The position numbers were made by a program, and so were the translations under genes. DNA of 40,427 nucleotides, from positions 1 to 40,427 of the forward strand of contig JBBJMP010000035.1 in assembly GCA_037718865.1 (NCBI GenBank), given 5' to 3'. This DNA is from JADCRZ01 sp037718865 (GTDB lineage: Bacteria; Bacteroidota; Bacteroidia; Chitinophagales; Chitinophagaceae). Below, one piece after another: positions 25,180 to 33,300 of this stretch (position 1 is the first letter of the stretch; the number at the start of each line of letters is the position of its first letter). The notes beneath the pieces are model-generated. The model did not search any database. It was not told the origin of the DNA and worked only from the letters and a program-made list of their open reading frames with translations.

Positions 25180-25668
25180 TTATTCGGCTTTTTCAAGCAA
25201 CCGTTTTAGGTTTAACAAAGATTGTTCCATTTGTGGTCCTAGCTGTTTGTCATAAATAATACTGCTGAATTTTTCCCACGGATACCATTTAAAAGTAAAA
25301 TCGAAATACCACTGAACCACGGTTACTGAACCTGCAGGGATCAAATGAAACATACCGGTAAACATTGTTCCATTGTTCCGGCGCCACACCGATTTTATGG
25401 AACCGGTATCAGACTTAATTATATAAACGGTTAAATGGCCTGATGATATGCTGTTACGGGAAAACCTTTTTTCCGGTAATGCTTTTATATATTCATTCCA
25501 GAGCCCCCAGTCTTTTATTTCTTCCAGCCTTTTATACACGCTTGCTACCGGAACTGAAATGTTAACCGCTCTTGAAATCCTCACCTTCGATGGCAATAAA
25601 AAAGAAATGGCTGTCACTAATAAGAATAATACAACAGCGCTAATGATAATAAGTTTTAGAATTTTCAT
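25180..25668 (-). CDS. SRPBCC-family (START/polyketide cyclase-like) membrane-anchored protein
   Basis: 162 aa. An N-terminal hydrophobic helix (about residues 4-26) is followed by an SRPBCC helix-grip fold (VRISRAVNISVPVASVYKRLEEIKDWGLWNEYIKALPE). Such proteins bind hydrophobic ligands in a cavity; no catalytic residues can be assigned here. The helix reads as an uncleaved anchor, which would place the domain in the periplasm. It sits 42 bp after sppA and 54 bp before the DUF2911 gene, in a probable three-gene unit. Confidence 0.85.
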   Translation of the reverse strand: MKILKLIIISAVVLFLLVTAISFLLPSKVRISRAVNISVPVASVYKRLEEIKDWGLWNEYIKALPEKRFSRNSISSGHLTVYIIKSDTGSIKSVWRRNNGTMFTGMFHLIPAGSVTVVQWYFDFTFKWYPWEKFSSIIYDKQLGPQMEQSLLNLKRLLEKAE

Positions 25669-25710
25669 TCTGTTTTTGGTTCACACCATCCTTGAACTCC
25701 GAACTCTATT

Positions 25711-27468
25711 TTACTCAACGCTGAATTCAAACGGAATTCTGGCCTGGATAGAACCCATCAGCTGTTTGATCCGCCGGATGGAATGATAGATCTTAAAACC
25801 TTCATCGCCCAGTTCCTCGCGGATGGCTTCCGCTTTGGTCATTTTTTTATAGTTGCCAAAGATGAGGTCGAAAATATTCTGCGGCTCGGGGTATTCCTTC
25901 AACCGGTAGTCGGTGATCTTTGCCATACGGGCTGCGCAGTCGACTGCATCCTGCAGATTGCCTAATTTGTCAACCAATTTTAATTGCAGCGCCTTCTCTC
26001 CCATCCATACCCGGCCTTGGCCCATGCTGTCAACGACGGCCACCGGAAGCTTCCTGCCGTTTGCCACCCTTGTTAAGAAAGTTTGATAAATCGTGTCTAC
26101 CATACGCTGAAGATAATTGCGTTCCACTGCATTTAACGGTTTAACCACCGACATGGCATCGGCATGTTCAGCGGTCTTCACGCCATCGAAAGTTACCCCT
26201 AATCTGTTTTTAAAGAAGCTCTGCATATTGGGAACCAAAGTGAATACGCCAATAGAACCGGTAATCGTACTTGGTTGTGCAAAAATACTGTCTGCATTGC
26301 AGGCAAGGTAATACCCGCCTGAAGCCGCCACATCGCCAAAGCTGATGACTACAGGCTTTTCTTTACGGGTAACGGATAACTCGCGCCACATTTCTTCACT
26401 GGCAATTACGCTTCCACCTCCTGAATTAACCCTGAATACGACGGCTTTTACCTCTTTGTCCAGTCTGGCCTTGCGTATCAGGTCTTTAAAAGTTTCTCCG
26501 CCAATCTGACCCTTTTCGCCCTTGCCGTCAACAATATCGCCCTGGGCATAGATCAGGGCGATCCGGTCTTTACCCTTCCCCTTTCTAAAATTTACCGCCA
26601 TCGCATATTTACCGACAGGCACCATATTAATTTTAGCGTCTTTTTTTAAGCCCAGTCTTTGTTTTATTTCCTCACGCACCTCATCATCATATTTAACACC
26701 GTCAATTAATTTATACTTAACGGCGTCATTGGCAGTATTGACAGAAAGGTTGTTGGCATAGGCATGAAGGGTAGCCGTATCAACCCCTCTCACCTCTTGC
26801 GTTTTAATCAGGAGGCGGTTATACAGGTAAGAGACCAACTCGAAACTTTGAAGGCGGTTAGGTTCTGTCATCTTTTCTTCCCTTAAGGGTTCGGTAGCGC
26901 TTTTAAACTTACCGGCGTAAATGACCTGGGGATCAATTTCTAAATTTTCAAGTGCCTGCTTGAAAAATATCGATTGAAAGGAGTAACCCCTCCAGTCCAG
27001 TGATCCTATCGGGTTACAATATATTTTGGTGGCAACATTAGCCACATAGTAAGCCCTTTGCGAAATAACATCACCGTATGCATAGATAAATTTTTTGCTC
27101 TGCCTGAAGTCAAGCAACGCATTACGCAGTTCTTCACTGGTAGCAAAGCCGTTCCCATTATCATCGCACTTCAGATAAATACCTTTAACTGCAGAATCCG
27201 CTTTAGCGTGTCGGATCATGCGTATCAAATCGTACAAACCGGTATAGTCGTAAACATCTCCGGAACTGAAGCCGGCAACGGGATTCTGCTGGGTTTGCTC
27301 CGGAAAGGTTTCTTTCAGATCAATGAAAAGAACGGCTTTTGTACCAGTTTCCACTTCTTTGGATGAACTGACTGTGCCGATTAATCCGGCAAGTAAGAAA
27401 ATACCGATCAGCACAAATACAAATAACGCCAGTAACGATGCAAAAAATATTTTAAAAAAATTTCTCAT
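25711..27468 (-). CDS. sppA: Signal peptide peptidase SppA, 67-kDa type
   Basis: 585 aa from the ATG at 27468, which places a membrane anchor at about residues 5-30; the upstream in-frame start at 27498 adds ten polar residues. It is the double-domain form. The general-base Lys lies in YAGKFKSATEP in the first half and the nucleophile Ser in FGDVAASGGYYLACNAD in the second half, with the oxyanion region VNSGGGSVIASEE before it. SppA degrades leftover signal peptides in the inner membrane. A TATTTTTG box at 27496-27503 lies 28 nt upstream, divergent from folK. Confidence 0.96.
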   Translation of the reverse strand: MRNFFKIFFASLLALFVFVLIGIFLLAGLIGTVSSSKEVETGTKAVLFIDLKETFPEQTQQNPVAGFSSGDVYDYTGLYDLIRMIRHAKADSAVKGIYLKCDDNGNGFATSEELRNALLDFRQSKKFIYAYGDVISQRAYYVANVATKIYCNPIGSLDWRGYSFQSIFFKQALENLEIDPQVIYAGKFKSATEPLREEKMTEPNRLQSFELVSYLYNRLLIKTQEVRGVDTATLHAYANNLSVNTANDAVKYKLIDGVKYDDEVREEIKQRLGLKKDAKINMVPVGKYAMAVNFRKGKGKDRIALIYAQGDIVDGKGEKGQIGGETFKDLIRKARLDKEVKAVVFRVNSGGGSVIASEEMWRELSVTRKEKPVVISFGDVAASGGYYLACNADSIFAQPSTITGSIGVFTLVPNMQSFFKNRLGVTFDGVKTAEHADAMSVVKPLNAVERNYLQRMVDTIYQTFLTRVANGRKLPVAVVDSMGQGRVWMGEKALQLKLVDKLGNLQDAVDCAARMAKITDYRLKEYPEPQNIFDLIFGNYKKMTKAEAIREELGDEGFKIYHSIRRIKQLMGSIQARIPFEFSVE

Positions 27469-27495
27469 GTCTTGAACTAATTTTTTTGAGAATGA

Positions 27496-27503
27496 CAAAA
27501 ATA
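27496..27503 (-). promoter_or_regulatory. -7 promoter box TATTTTTG for sppA
   Basis: Exact TAnnTTTG match on the minus strand, 28 nt before the sppA ATG, in a 58-bp divergent gap shared with folK. A weaker GATATTTG on plus (27506-27513) may serve folK. Confidence 0.5.
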
Positions 27504-27526
27504 AAGATATTTGAACCCTTTACAGA

Positions 27527-28027
27527 ATGCAATATATAAATAAAGCATATTTGTTGACAGGCGGCAACGTAGGAAACCGTTTTTTTTACCTCAGTCAGGC
27601 TGTAAATATAATACAATCATTGTGCGGGAAAGTTGCTGCTAAATCGTCATTGTACGAAACAGCTCCCTGGGGGAATACGGAACAGGCCGCTTTTTTGAAC
27701 CAGGCTTTAGAGTTGCATACCTCATTTGCTGCAGAAGATCTGATGAACTTCCTGTTGCTTATCGAAGAAAAGATGGGTCGAAAAAGGTTAAAGCGATATG
27801 AGCCGCGCATTATCGATATAGACATCCTTTTGTTTAATGATGAAATAATCAACACCTTCCGGCTTGTCGTTCCACACCCCGAATTGCCTAACCGGAAGTT
27901 TGTTTTGCTACCGCTTTCCGAAATTGCAGGAAACCATCAACATCCGGTATTACATAAAACGATGAACCAGTTATTAATAGAATGCCCGGATAGACTGGCC
28001 GTTAACAAAGTCACAGAGCAACCATGA
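27527..28027 (+). CDS. folK: 2-amino-4-hydroxy-6-hydroxymethyldihydropteridine pyrophosphokinase
   Basis: 166 aa, standard length for HPPK. The N-terminal LLTGGNVGNRFFYL, the middle YETAPWGNTEQAAFLNQAL and the signature RYEPRIIDIDILLFND (PRxxDxDIL, metal and ATP binding) are all present, followed by VPHPELPNRKFVLLPLSEI. It transfers pyrophosphate from ATP to the pterin in folate synthesis. Its TGA overlaps the next ATG by four bases (ATGA at 28024-28027), so it is coupled to the deoxynucleoside kinase gene. Confidence 0.96.
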   Translation: MQYINKAYLLTGGNVGNRFFYLSQAVNIIQSLCGKVAAKSSLYETAPWGNTEQAAFLNQALELHTSFAAEDLMNFLLLIEEKMGRKRLKRYEPRIIDIDILLFNDEIINTFRLVVPHPELPNRKFVLLPLSEIAGNHQHPVLHKTMNQLLIECPDRLAVNKVTEQP

Positions 28028-28659
28028 TGAATTACCATTTCATTACCATAGAAGGAAACATCGGTGCGGGCAAAACAACTCTGGCTCATTTGTTGTCCAA
28101 ACATTTTAATGCCCGGCTGATCCTTGAAGAGTTTGCCGACAATCCTTTTTTAAGTAAGTTTTACGAAAAACCGCAGCAGTATGCATTTCCGCTGGAACTG
28201 TTTTTCATGGCCGAACGTTATAAACAACTGAAGGAGCTTATTCATACCAAGGACATCTTTCAGAATATTACCGTTTCAGATTATCTGTTCACCAAATGTT
28301 TGTTATTTGCCAAGGTAAATTTACCTGAGGAAGAATTTCGTCTTTACCAAAAAATATTCGACATTATTTACCAGCAATTGACGCAACCTGATATACTTAT
28401 TTACCTGCATGTTCCTGTAAGCCGCTTGCAGAAAAACATAAAAAAAAGGAACCGGTCGTACGAGCAGGCTATTTCCGATGAGTACCTGTTTAACCTTCAA
28501 CTTACTTACACCAATTATATAAAGCAGCATAATATTAAAACCCTGGTCATTGATGCAGGCAATGCCGACTTCCTGGGAAATGAAAAACATTTGCAGGTGA
28601 TCCTGGGGGCATTGGATAAAGAATATGATAACGGGCAGCATTACTTCACTTTGCCATAA
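28024..28659 (+). CDS. Deoxynucleoside kinase
   Basis: 211 aa, family-typical length. The Walker A loop is GNIGAGKTT (residues 11-19), followed by EEFADNPFLSKFY, a FPLELFFMAERYKQ helix, the DYLF segment replacing the DRS motif, and the LID arginines KKRNRSYEQ. It phosphorylates deoxynucleosides (purines or thymidine cannot be told apart) for salvage. It overlaps folK by 4 bp, a pairing I recall as common in Bacteroidota, and is followed 11 bp later by an MFS gene. Two ATG codons in tandem open the gene; the first is used here. Confidence 0.93.
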   Translation: MMNYHFITIEGNIGAGKTTLAHLLSKHFNARLILEEFADNPFLSKFYEKPQQYAFPLELFFMAERYKQLKELIHTKDIFQNITVSDYLFTKCLLFAKVNLPEEEFRLYQKIFDIIYQQLTQPDILIYLHVPVSRLQKNIKKRNRSYEQAISDEYLFNLQLTYTNYIKQHNIKTLVIDAGNADFLGNEKHLQVILGALDKEYDNGQHYFTLP

Positions 28660-28670
28660 ATCCTTATGTA

Positions 28671-29906
28671 ATGCCTCCTTCCGTTCCCTTACAATTACTG
28701 CGTAATATAGAATACCGTCATTTTATTACAGCCCGCTTTTTTTATATCATGGCTATTCGAACGGTTACTACGGTAGTGGGATGGAAAATTTATGAACTCA
28801 CCAGGGATCCGTTTGCCATAGGGCTGCTTGGGTTATCAGAATTTTTGCCAGCTTTCAGCCTGGCATTGTATGCCGGGCACATTATTGACAAGAGTGATAA
28901 AAGGGCGCTTATATTAAGAACAACCCTTTTTTACCTGTTATGTACGGGAACGCTGCTTGCCATCTCCACTGGTTACGCGAACCGGCATATTTCCAGATCG
29001 GGTATTCAACTCATGATTTACGCTATCATCTTTTGTACCGGAATAGTCCGTGCATTTGCGAGTCCCAGTTTTAATGCCATTGTTGCTCAGATCGTCCCCA
29101 GGGACCAGCTACCGAACGCCGTGACGCTTAATTCCAGCTCCTTCCTGCTGGCTTCCGTAATAGGACATGGAACGGCAGGATTTCTCATTGCTCATACGCA
29201 ATATGTATTCACTTTCGGCATTGTGGCCGTTTATTTATGCATTTCCCTGTATTTTATGTTTTCCCTTGCTGACAAACCTACCCTGCTAAACAGCAATGAG
29301 AAAAAAACAGTTGAGAGTATTCTTGAAGGCTTACGATTTGTTTTTAAAACAAAGGAGATCCTCGGAGCAATGGCCCTAGACCTGTTTGCCGTATTGTTCG
29401 GCGGCGCAGTGGCGCTGATTCCAGTCTTTGCAAGAGACATTTTACAGGTTGGCCCGGTGGGTTTTGGCTGGCTTAATGCTGCGGCTGACATCGGCGCTAT
29501 CACCATGATCCTTGCACTTACCCTATTTCCTTTACAAAAAAAACAGGGTCTGGTATTGCTTTATGCGGTGGCCGGATTCGGCGCCAGTATCATTCTCTTC
29601 GGCCTTTCAACCTGGTACATTCTTTCCTTTATGGCGCTGGTTTGTAGTGGTTTACTGGATGGTATCAGCGTAGTGATCAGAAGTACCATCGTGCAGCTCA
29701 AAACACCGGATTATATGCGTGGCAGGGTTTCTTCCGTTAATTCCATGTTCATCAATTCTTCCAACGAATTGGGACAGTTTGAAAGCGGTTTTATGGCGCG
29801 TTTACTTGGCACCATTCCTTCTGTTGTTTTTGGAGGCTTCATGACCATCGCCGTAGTAATCGTTACCTGGTTTAAAGCGCCGACCCTGAAAAAAATGGAA
29901 TACTGA
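28671..29906 (+). CDS. MFS transporter (EntS/MFS_3-like exporter)
   Basis: 411 aa with about 12 hydrophobic segments. The N-terminal half shows the MFS_3 pattern: RFFYIMAIRTVTTVVGWKIYELTRDPFAIGLLGL, the loop-2 motif AGHIIDKSDKR, and later PNAVTLNSSSF and GLDGISVVIRSTIVQLKTPDYMRGRVSSVNSMF-like segments around residues 330-365. Such proteins export siderophores, drugs or metabolites; the substrate is not predictable. It follows the deoxynucleoside kinase by 11 bp as the last gene of a folK operon. Degenerate octamer repeats follow its stop. Confidence 0.92.
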   Translation: MPPSVPLQLLRNIEYRHFITARFFYIMAIRTVTTVVGWKIYELTRDPFAIGLLGLSEFLPAFSLALYAGHIIDKSDKRALILRTTLFYLLCTGTLLAISTGYANRHISRSGIQLMIYAIIFCTGIVRAFASPSFNAIVAQIVPRDQLPNAVTLNSSSFLLASVIGHGTAGFLIAHTQYVFTFGIVAVYLCISLYFMFSLADKPTLLNSNEKKTVESILEGLRFVFKTKEILGAMALDLFAVLFGGAVALIPVFARDILQVGPVGFGWLNAAADIGAITMILALTLFPLQKKQGLVLLYAVAGFGASIILFGLSTWYILSFMALVCSGLLDGISVVIRSTIVQLKTPDYMRGRVSSVNSMFINSSNELGQFESGFMARLLGTIPSVVFGGFMTIAVVIVTWFKAPTLKKMEY

Positions 29907-30128
29907 GGTAGATGTGCGAATGTAACGGATGATCGGAGCCCACTAAGTAATTTATTCTGATTGAAGCTTTTCTACGCAGTTGCAGCATATATAATTATTT
30001 GAGAGGTTAAAAAAATATTTCCTTTTATCGGCTTATTTTAGTAACTTATCATTTCTATTCATTAGAATACCATTCTTACTTCTGCACTTTTTTTTGCTTT
30101 ATTTATTTATTCACCAAAAGTAACAATT

Positions 30129-30848
30129 ATGAAAAGGTTAATCTTTGCAATTATCGCATTGCCATTTTTTTCATTTGCGCAGGAAAAGAACGTGATTTCC
30201 GTAAACCGTGTTTTTGCCAAAGGAGATAAAACTGCTGCTTTTGAAAAAGCATTAACAGCACATGCTCAAAAGTATCATACCGGCACCTGGAAGTGGAGGA
30301 TATTTACAGTTGAATCAGGCCCGGATGCAGGAGCATACCATATCACAGAAGGACCAATGAGTTGGGAGGACATGGATACAAGAGGCGATCTCGGTAAAGT
30401 TCATATGGCAGACTGGAATGTGAATATTGCTCCGCTTTTGCTGGATAAAGGGAGTATCTCATATGCTGTTTATCGCCCTGAGCTCAGTAGTGTCGCCTTA
30501 ACTGATTATTCTGACAAGATCGCAATCACGCGTGTTTTTCCTAAGCCAGGTTATTTGGAAGAGGTAGAGGAGCTGGTTAAGACGTTAAAAAAAACCTGGG
30601 ATGCCAGTGATCAAACAGTAGCTGTTTATGAATTCAGTTCATCCGGGCCGCAACAAATTGCTTTAGTAACAAGGTATAAACAGGGATTAAAAGAAAGAGC
30701 AACAGGATTTCGTAAACCAATGAAGGAACGTTATACGCAGGCTAATGGAGAAAATTCTTGGGAAGCCTATATGAAAGGGATAAGAAATTCTACAGATCAT
30801 TTCTGGTCGGAACTTTTGTTTTACCACTCTGAGTTAAGCTCTAAATAA
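30129..30848 (+). CDS. Hypothetical secreted protein with two similar alpha/beta-barrel-like halves
   Basis: 239 aa with a signal peptide ending near FSFAQ (residue 18). The two halves look alike: ISVNRVFAKGDKTAAFEKAL near the start and IAITRVFPKPGYLEEVEELV near residue 133, each followed by a strand with aromatic residues. That pattern fits a tandem dimeric alpha/beta barrel (ABM/NIPSNAP-like) made in one chain. I do not recognise a named family and no catalytic residue is apparent. It has 222 bp of AT-rich DNA before it and an imperfect stem-loop after it, so it is probably monocistronic. Confidence 0.8.
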   Translation: MKRLIFAIIALPFFSFAQEKNVISVNRVFAKGDKTAAFEKALTAHAQKYHTGTWKWRIFTVESGPDAGAYHITEGPMSWEDMDTRGDLGKVHMADWNVNIAPLLLDKGSISYAVYRPELSSVALTDYSDKIAITRVFPKPGYLEEVEELVKTLKKTWDASDQTVAVYEFSSSGPQQIALVTRYKQGLKERATGFRKPMKERYTQANGENSWEAYMKGIRNSTDHFWSELLFYHSELSSK

Positions 30849-30860
30849 GTTATGTATTTG

Positions 30861-30904
30861 TAAACAAGCCATCTCATAAATGGATGAGGCTGACGGTTTG
30901 TTTA
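30861..30904 (+). terminator. Imperfect stem-loop after the 30129-30848 gene
   Basis: Outer arms TAAACAA (30861-30867) and TTGTTTA (30898-30904) enclose inner pairing of AGCC/GGCT and CTCAT/ATGAG, starting 12 nt after the stop. It probably ends or stabilises the transcript just before the insertion sequence. Confidence 0.55.
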
Positions 30905-30939
30905 TCAGAATGTCTATATTAAAAAATAGGGTTATCCAT

Positions 30940-31833
30940 TTAAGTCGCATTTGCTTTATAGGCGTAGGGTTCATGTTGCATCATTCTCTCAATCAGCTTG
31001 TGCCAGATGGTTGGTAGAAAGTTTCTCCGGTTAAATCTGAAGAAGAATTCATCTAAATATCCGTTCATGAATCTTTCTGAACACTTATGATGTATACCTC
31101 TTAGCCATCCTTTCAAATTCATGATTAAATAATGCAATCCCATAAAGTTTTTCCCTTTACTTGAGGGCTTTTGCTTGATTTCAAATTCACTTTCCAGTGG
31201 CCAGTAACCCCTCCATTGATCCGTCTTAATCTGGGTGTTATCTTTGTCAATATATTTCTCGAAGAAAGGCTTAAAGCTTTCTGCACTGGCATCTTCAATC
31301 GTTTGTGCATAGGCTCGTCCTATTTTATCTCCTTGTACTTTTTCAACTGCCATCACTACCAGCTTCTTATCTCCCTTGCTTCTTCCGCGTTCGCCCTCAT
31401 CTACTCCCCCAATCATCAATTCATCCACTTCTACATGACCACTAAGAAGATGTTTGCCGCTGCTTGCCATTGCCTCCTGTGCCTTTCGTTTAAACAACCA
31501 GGAAGATTTTTGATTGATGCCGTATTCATTAGCCAATTCTATGGTTGACATTCCTTTTTTGCGCACAGAGATCCGAAAGTTAATCCCAAAAGCCTTCAGC
31601 AGCGGGATCTTCATCTTGTGAAACAATGTGTGTGCTGTGACAGATTCATCATACCCGCACTGTGTACATCGCAAATGAAACCGAGTCTTGCCTTTGCAGC
31701 TTTTCTTCCCATTGCAATTGCGGCATCGATAACCGTCATTCCATTTTAAATCAAACAGATACTGCCTGCAATCATCTTCACTTGTAAAGAACTTATTAAA
31801 CTCACTAATGGTGATTCCCTGAAACATACTCAA
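30940..31833 (-). CDS. IS1595-family transposase (ISXO2-like)
   Basis: 297 aa, apparently intact. An N-terminal zinc ribbon holds C37xxC40 and C56xxC59 (YRCRNCNGKK and LRCTQCGYDES). The catalytic core shows VEVDELMIGG with the first Asp, IKTDQWRGY with the second, and HYLIMNLKGWLRGIHHKCSERFMNGYLDEFFFRFNRR, the ISXO2-like C-terminal signature. The gene fills the element: its stop lies one base inside the left inverted repeat. A TATATTTG box inside a palindrome precedes the ATG. Confidence 0.95.
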   Translation of the reverse strand: MSMFQGITISEFNKFFTSEDDCRQYLFDLKWNDGYRCRNCNGKKSCKGKTRFHLRCTQCGYDESVTAHTLFHKMKIPLLKAFGINFRISVRKKGMSTIELANEYGINQKSSWLFKRKAQEAMASSGKHLLSGHVEVDELMIGGVDEGERGRSKGDKKLVVMAVEKVQGDKIGRAYAQTIEDASAESFKPFFEKYIDKDNTQIKTDQWRGYWPLESEFEIKQKPSSKGKNFMGLHYLIMNLKGWLRGIHHKCSERFMNGYLDEFFFRFNRRNFLPTIWHKLIERMMQHEPYAYKANAT

Positions 31834-31835
31834 AT

Positions 31836-31857
31836 ATTTAGTACAAATATACTAAAT
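31836..31857 (-). promoter_or_regulatory. Transposase promoter box within a palindrome
   Basis: TATATTTG (minus strand, 31851-31844) matches TAnnTTTG and lies in the centre of an inverted repeat with arms ATTTAGTA (31836-31843) and TACTAAAT (31850-31857). The palindrome covers the -7 box just before the ATG, as expected for an operator that limits transposase synthesis. Confidence 0.5.
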
Positions 31858-31931
31858 TTATTAGCTAAGGTCTATTTCTTATCTTCGCTTTGCGCTCTAT
31901 CTGGATAACCCTATTAAAAAAAATCTCTAAT

Positions 31932-32435
31932 ATGAAAAGAATAATTTTCCTACTCATAGTAAGCAGCTTGACCTGTTTGGTTGCTTGTAATGATGCATCC
32001 AACAACGAAACAGCCACTATGTCAACAAACGACAGCAGCAGTTTTGACCTTTCTAAAACCAGGGCTGATATAGAAGCTGACAATGCAAAATTTATGGATG
32101 AAATAAAAAGAGGTGATTCTGCCGCGCTTGCTGAGCACTATCATTCTGAAGGTCAGGTATTGATGTCAAATTCAGAACCGGTAATGAGAAGAGATATCTC
32201 ATCTGCATGGGGCAGTATAATAAGGATGGGAGTAAAGGAACTTAAAATTACAACCACTGATGTAGTAGGAAATAAAGACTTACTGGTAGAGACAGGTGTC
32301 TATGAAGATTATGGTGACAAAAATGCTATTATTGATAAAGGGAAATATATTGTTGCATGGAGAAAAGAAAATGGAAACTGGAAAATTTATCGCGACATCT
32401 CCAACTCAAATTTACCAAGACAAAGAGCGAAATAA
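31932..32435 (+). CDS. DUF4440/SnoaL-like (NTF2 fold) lipoprotein
   Basis: 167 aa from the ATG at 31932; the longer frame to 31890 would start inside the insertion sequence. The signal sequence ends in LVAC (Cys19). The mature part has a short Ser/Thr linker and an NTF2-like domain: DIEADNAKFMDEIKRGDSAALAEHYHSEGQVLMSN, then VETGVYEDYGDKN and YIVAWRKENGNWKIYRDISNSN, the hallmark last strands of DUF4440. Function unknown. An IS1595-family element ends 18 bp upstream, so its expression now depends on IS sequence or a promoter within it. Confidence 0.88.
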   Translation: MKRIIFLLIVSSLTCLVACNDASNNETATMSTNDSSSFDLSKTRADIEADNAKFMDEIKRGDSAALAEHYHSEGQVLMSNSEPVMRRDISSAWGSIIRMGVKELKITTTDVVGNKDLLVETGVYEDYGDKNAIIDKGKYIVAWRKENGNWKIYRDISNSNLPRQRAK

Positions 32436-32521
32436 TAGCCGCGTGGTTGGTGGTATTCTGTACAACGACTTTAACAACATGATTATTAATGTACAGCGCA
32501 ACCGTTGTCGATCTTAAACAA

Positions 32522-32622
32522 TGCTCCGTGAGGAGCAAAATGTCGGTAGAAATAAAGACTTTTGAACGCGTGCCGTAGGTACGCACCATACGGATGCACC
32601 TTTGGTATTGCTCCTGAAGCAA
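32522..32622 (+). repeat. Multi-hairpin intergenic element, copy A
   Basis: Hairpin 1 has arms TGCTCC/GGAGCA (32522-32537, 4-nt loop). A 14-nt linker ending GGTAGAA (32538-32551) and a 16-nt spacer follow, then hairpin 2 with arms GCGTGCC/GGTACGC (32568-32584, loop GTA, one G-U pair) and a weaker hairpin 3 with arms TTGCT/AGCAA (32608-32622). It lies 86 nt 3' of the lipoprotein stop, same strand. It aligns closely with copy B at 40331. Confidence 0.75.
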
Positions 32623-32686
32623 CGTGTCGTCTCGTTGCTTGGTTCACCAAAAACACTGGAAATTTTCCGAACTACCGACTCCAGAT

Positions 32687-33178
32687 TCAGGACTTGCTTT
32701 CAGCAGCAACCAACTTCTCTAAAACATAGTATACAATCGGACAAAAAGAGCTGTTTTTCACAGTTAGTTCCGGCCGCTTAACAACCACATCTTCATCAGT
32801 ATAAGGAAATCTGACACAATCCGATGGCCTTTGTTCGTATATGCTGCAAAGGTTGTCAGTTCCTAAAAATGGGCAGGGTGTGCTGCGGGTAACATAATCC
32901 CCGTCTTCATCAAGCCGCAAATAGGCTGCGATAAAATCGCCTTCTTTCATGCGCAGCTGTTTGGAGATCCGTTTTATGTCGGGCGTTTTAAACCGGGGAG
33001 AATAATTTTTGCAGCAATTGGCGCAGGTGAGGCAATCTATATTTTTGAAGGCTTGCTCATGAAGATCGGGCAATTGCTTCAGCACGTCATTTTTATCTGC
33101 TTTTTGCAGGAACTGCTTGTACCGTTTCTGCTGTTCGGCCGATTTTTTTTCCCAATTATGAAAGATTCCGGTGGTCAT
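32687..33178 (-). CDS. YkgJ-family cysteine-cluster protein
   Basis: 163 aa, cytoplasmic. The cysteine cluster CLTCANCCKNYSPRF (about residues 49-63) and later CPFLG, CSIYEQRPSDCVRFPY and CPIVYY are the hallmarks of the YkgJ/Fli-B-like zinc or iron-binding family (UPF0153). The biochemical role is not known; metal binding is inferred from the family. The N-terminal 45 residues are a charged helix-rich extension. The gene is convergent with the lipoprotein gene and divergent from the next secreted protein. Confidence 0.9.
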   Translation of the reverse strand: MTTGIFHNWEKKSAEQQKRYKQFLQKADKNDVLKQLPDLHEQAFKNIDCLTCANCCKNYSPRFKTPDIKRISKQLRMKEGDFIAAYLRLDEDGDYVTRSTPCPFLGTDNLCSIYEQRPSDCVRFPYTDEDVVVKRPELTVKNSSFCPIVYYVLEKLVAAESKS

Positions 33179-33256
33179 CGTATAAATAATGAGGCAATGA
33201 ATTTTTCACTTCGATAATGGTAAGCCTAAAAAACAGTTAACGATTTTAATCAATCG

Positions 33257-33264
33257 TACCTTTG
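33257..33264 (+). promoter_or_regulatory. -7 promoter box TACCTTTG for the 33301 gene
   Basis: Exact TAnnTTTG match 36 nt upstream of the TTG start codon at 33301. It supports that unusual start. Confidence 0.55.
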
Positions 33265-33300
33265 GCTTAAAATAACCGACTTATAACCAAATCAGCATTA

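Larger units (their letters stand above)
30919..31921. mobile_element. IS1595-family insertion sequence with 8-bp target duplication
   Basis: The element runs from 30927 to 31913 (987 bp) with perfect 12-bp terminal inverted repeats TAGGGTTATCCA and TGGATAACCCTA. It is flanked on both sides by the direct repeat TTAAAAAA (30919-30926 and 31914-31921). An 8-bp duplication is typical of the IS1595 family. It carries one intact transposase on the minus strand and no passenger gene. The right end lies 18 bp from the ATG of the lipoprotein gene at 31932, so the insertion split that gene's leader or promoter region. Confidence 0.93.

Noticed and set aside
29907..30128. tRNA or small RNA in the 222-bp gap before the 30129 gene
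   Set aside because: No T-loop GGTTCGA-type motif, no cloverleaf pairing and no conserved RNA core; it reads as AT-rich promoter DNA with a degenerate octamer repeat at its start.
30917..31919. Alternative target duplication TATTAAAA for the IS
   Set aside because: It would leave unequal inverted-repeat tips; TTAAAAAA gives equal ends (TAGGG...CCCTA) on both sides.
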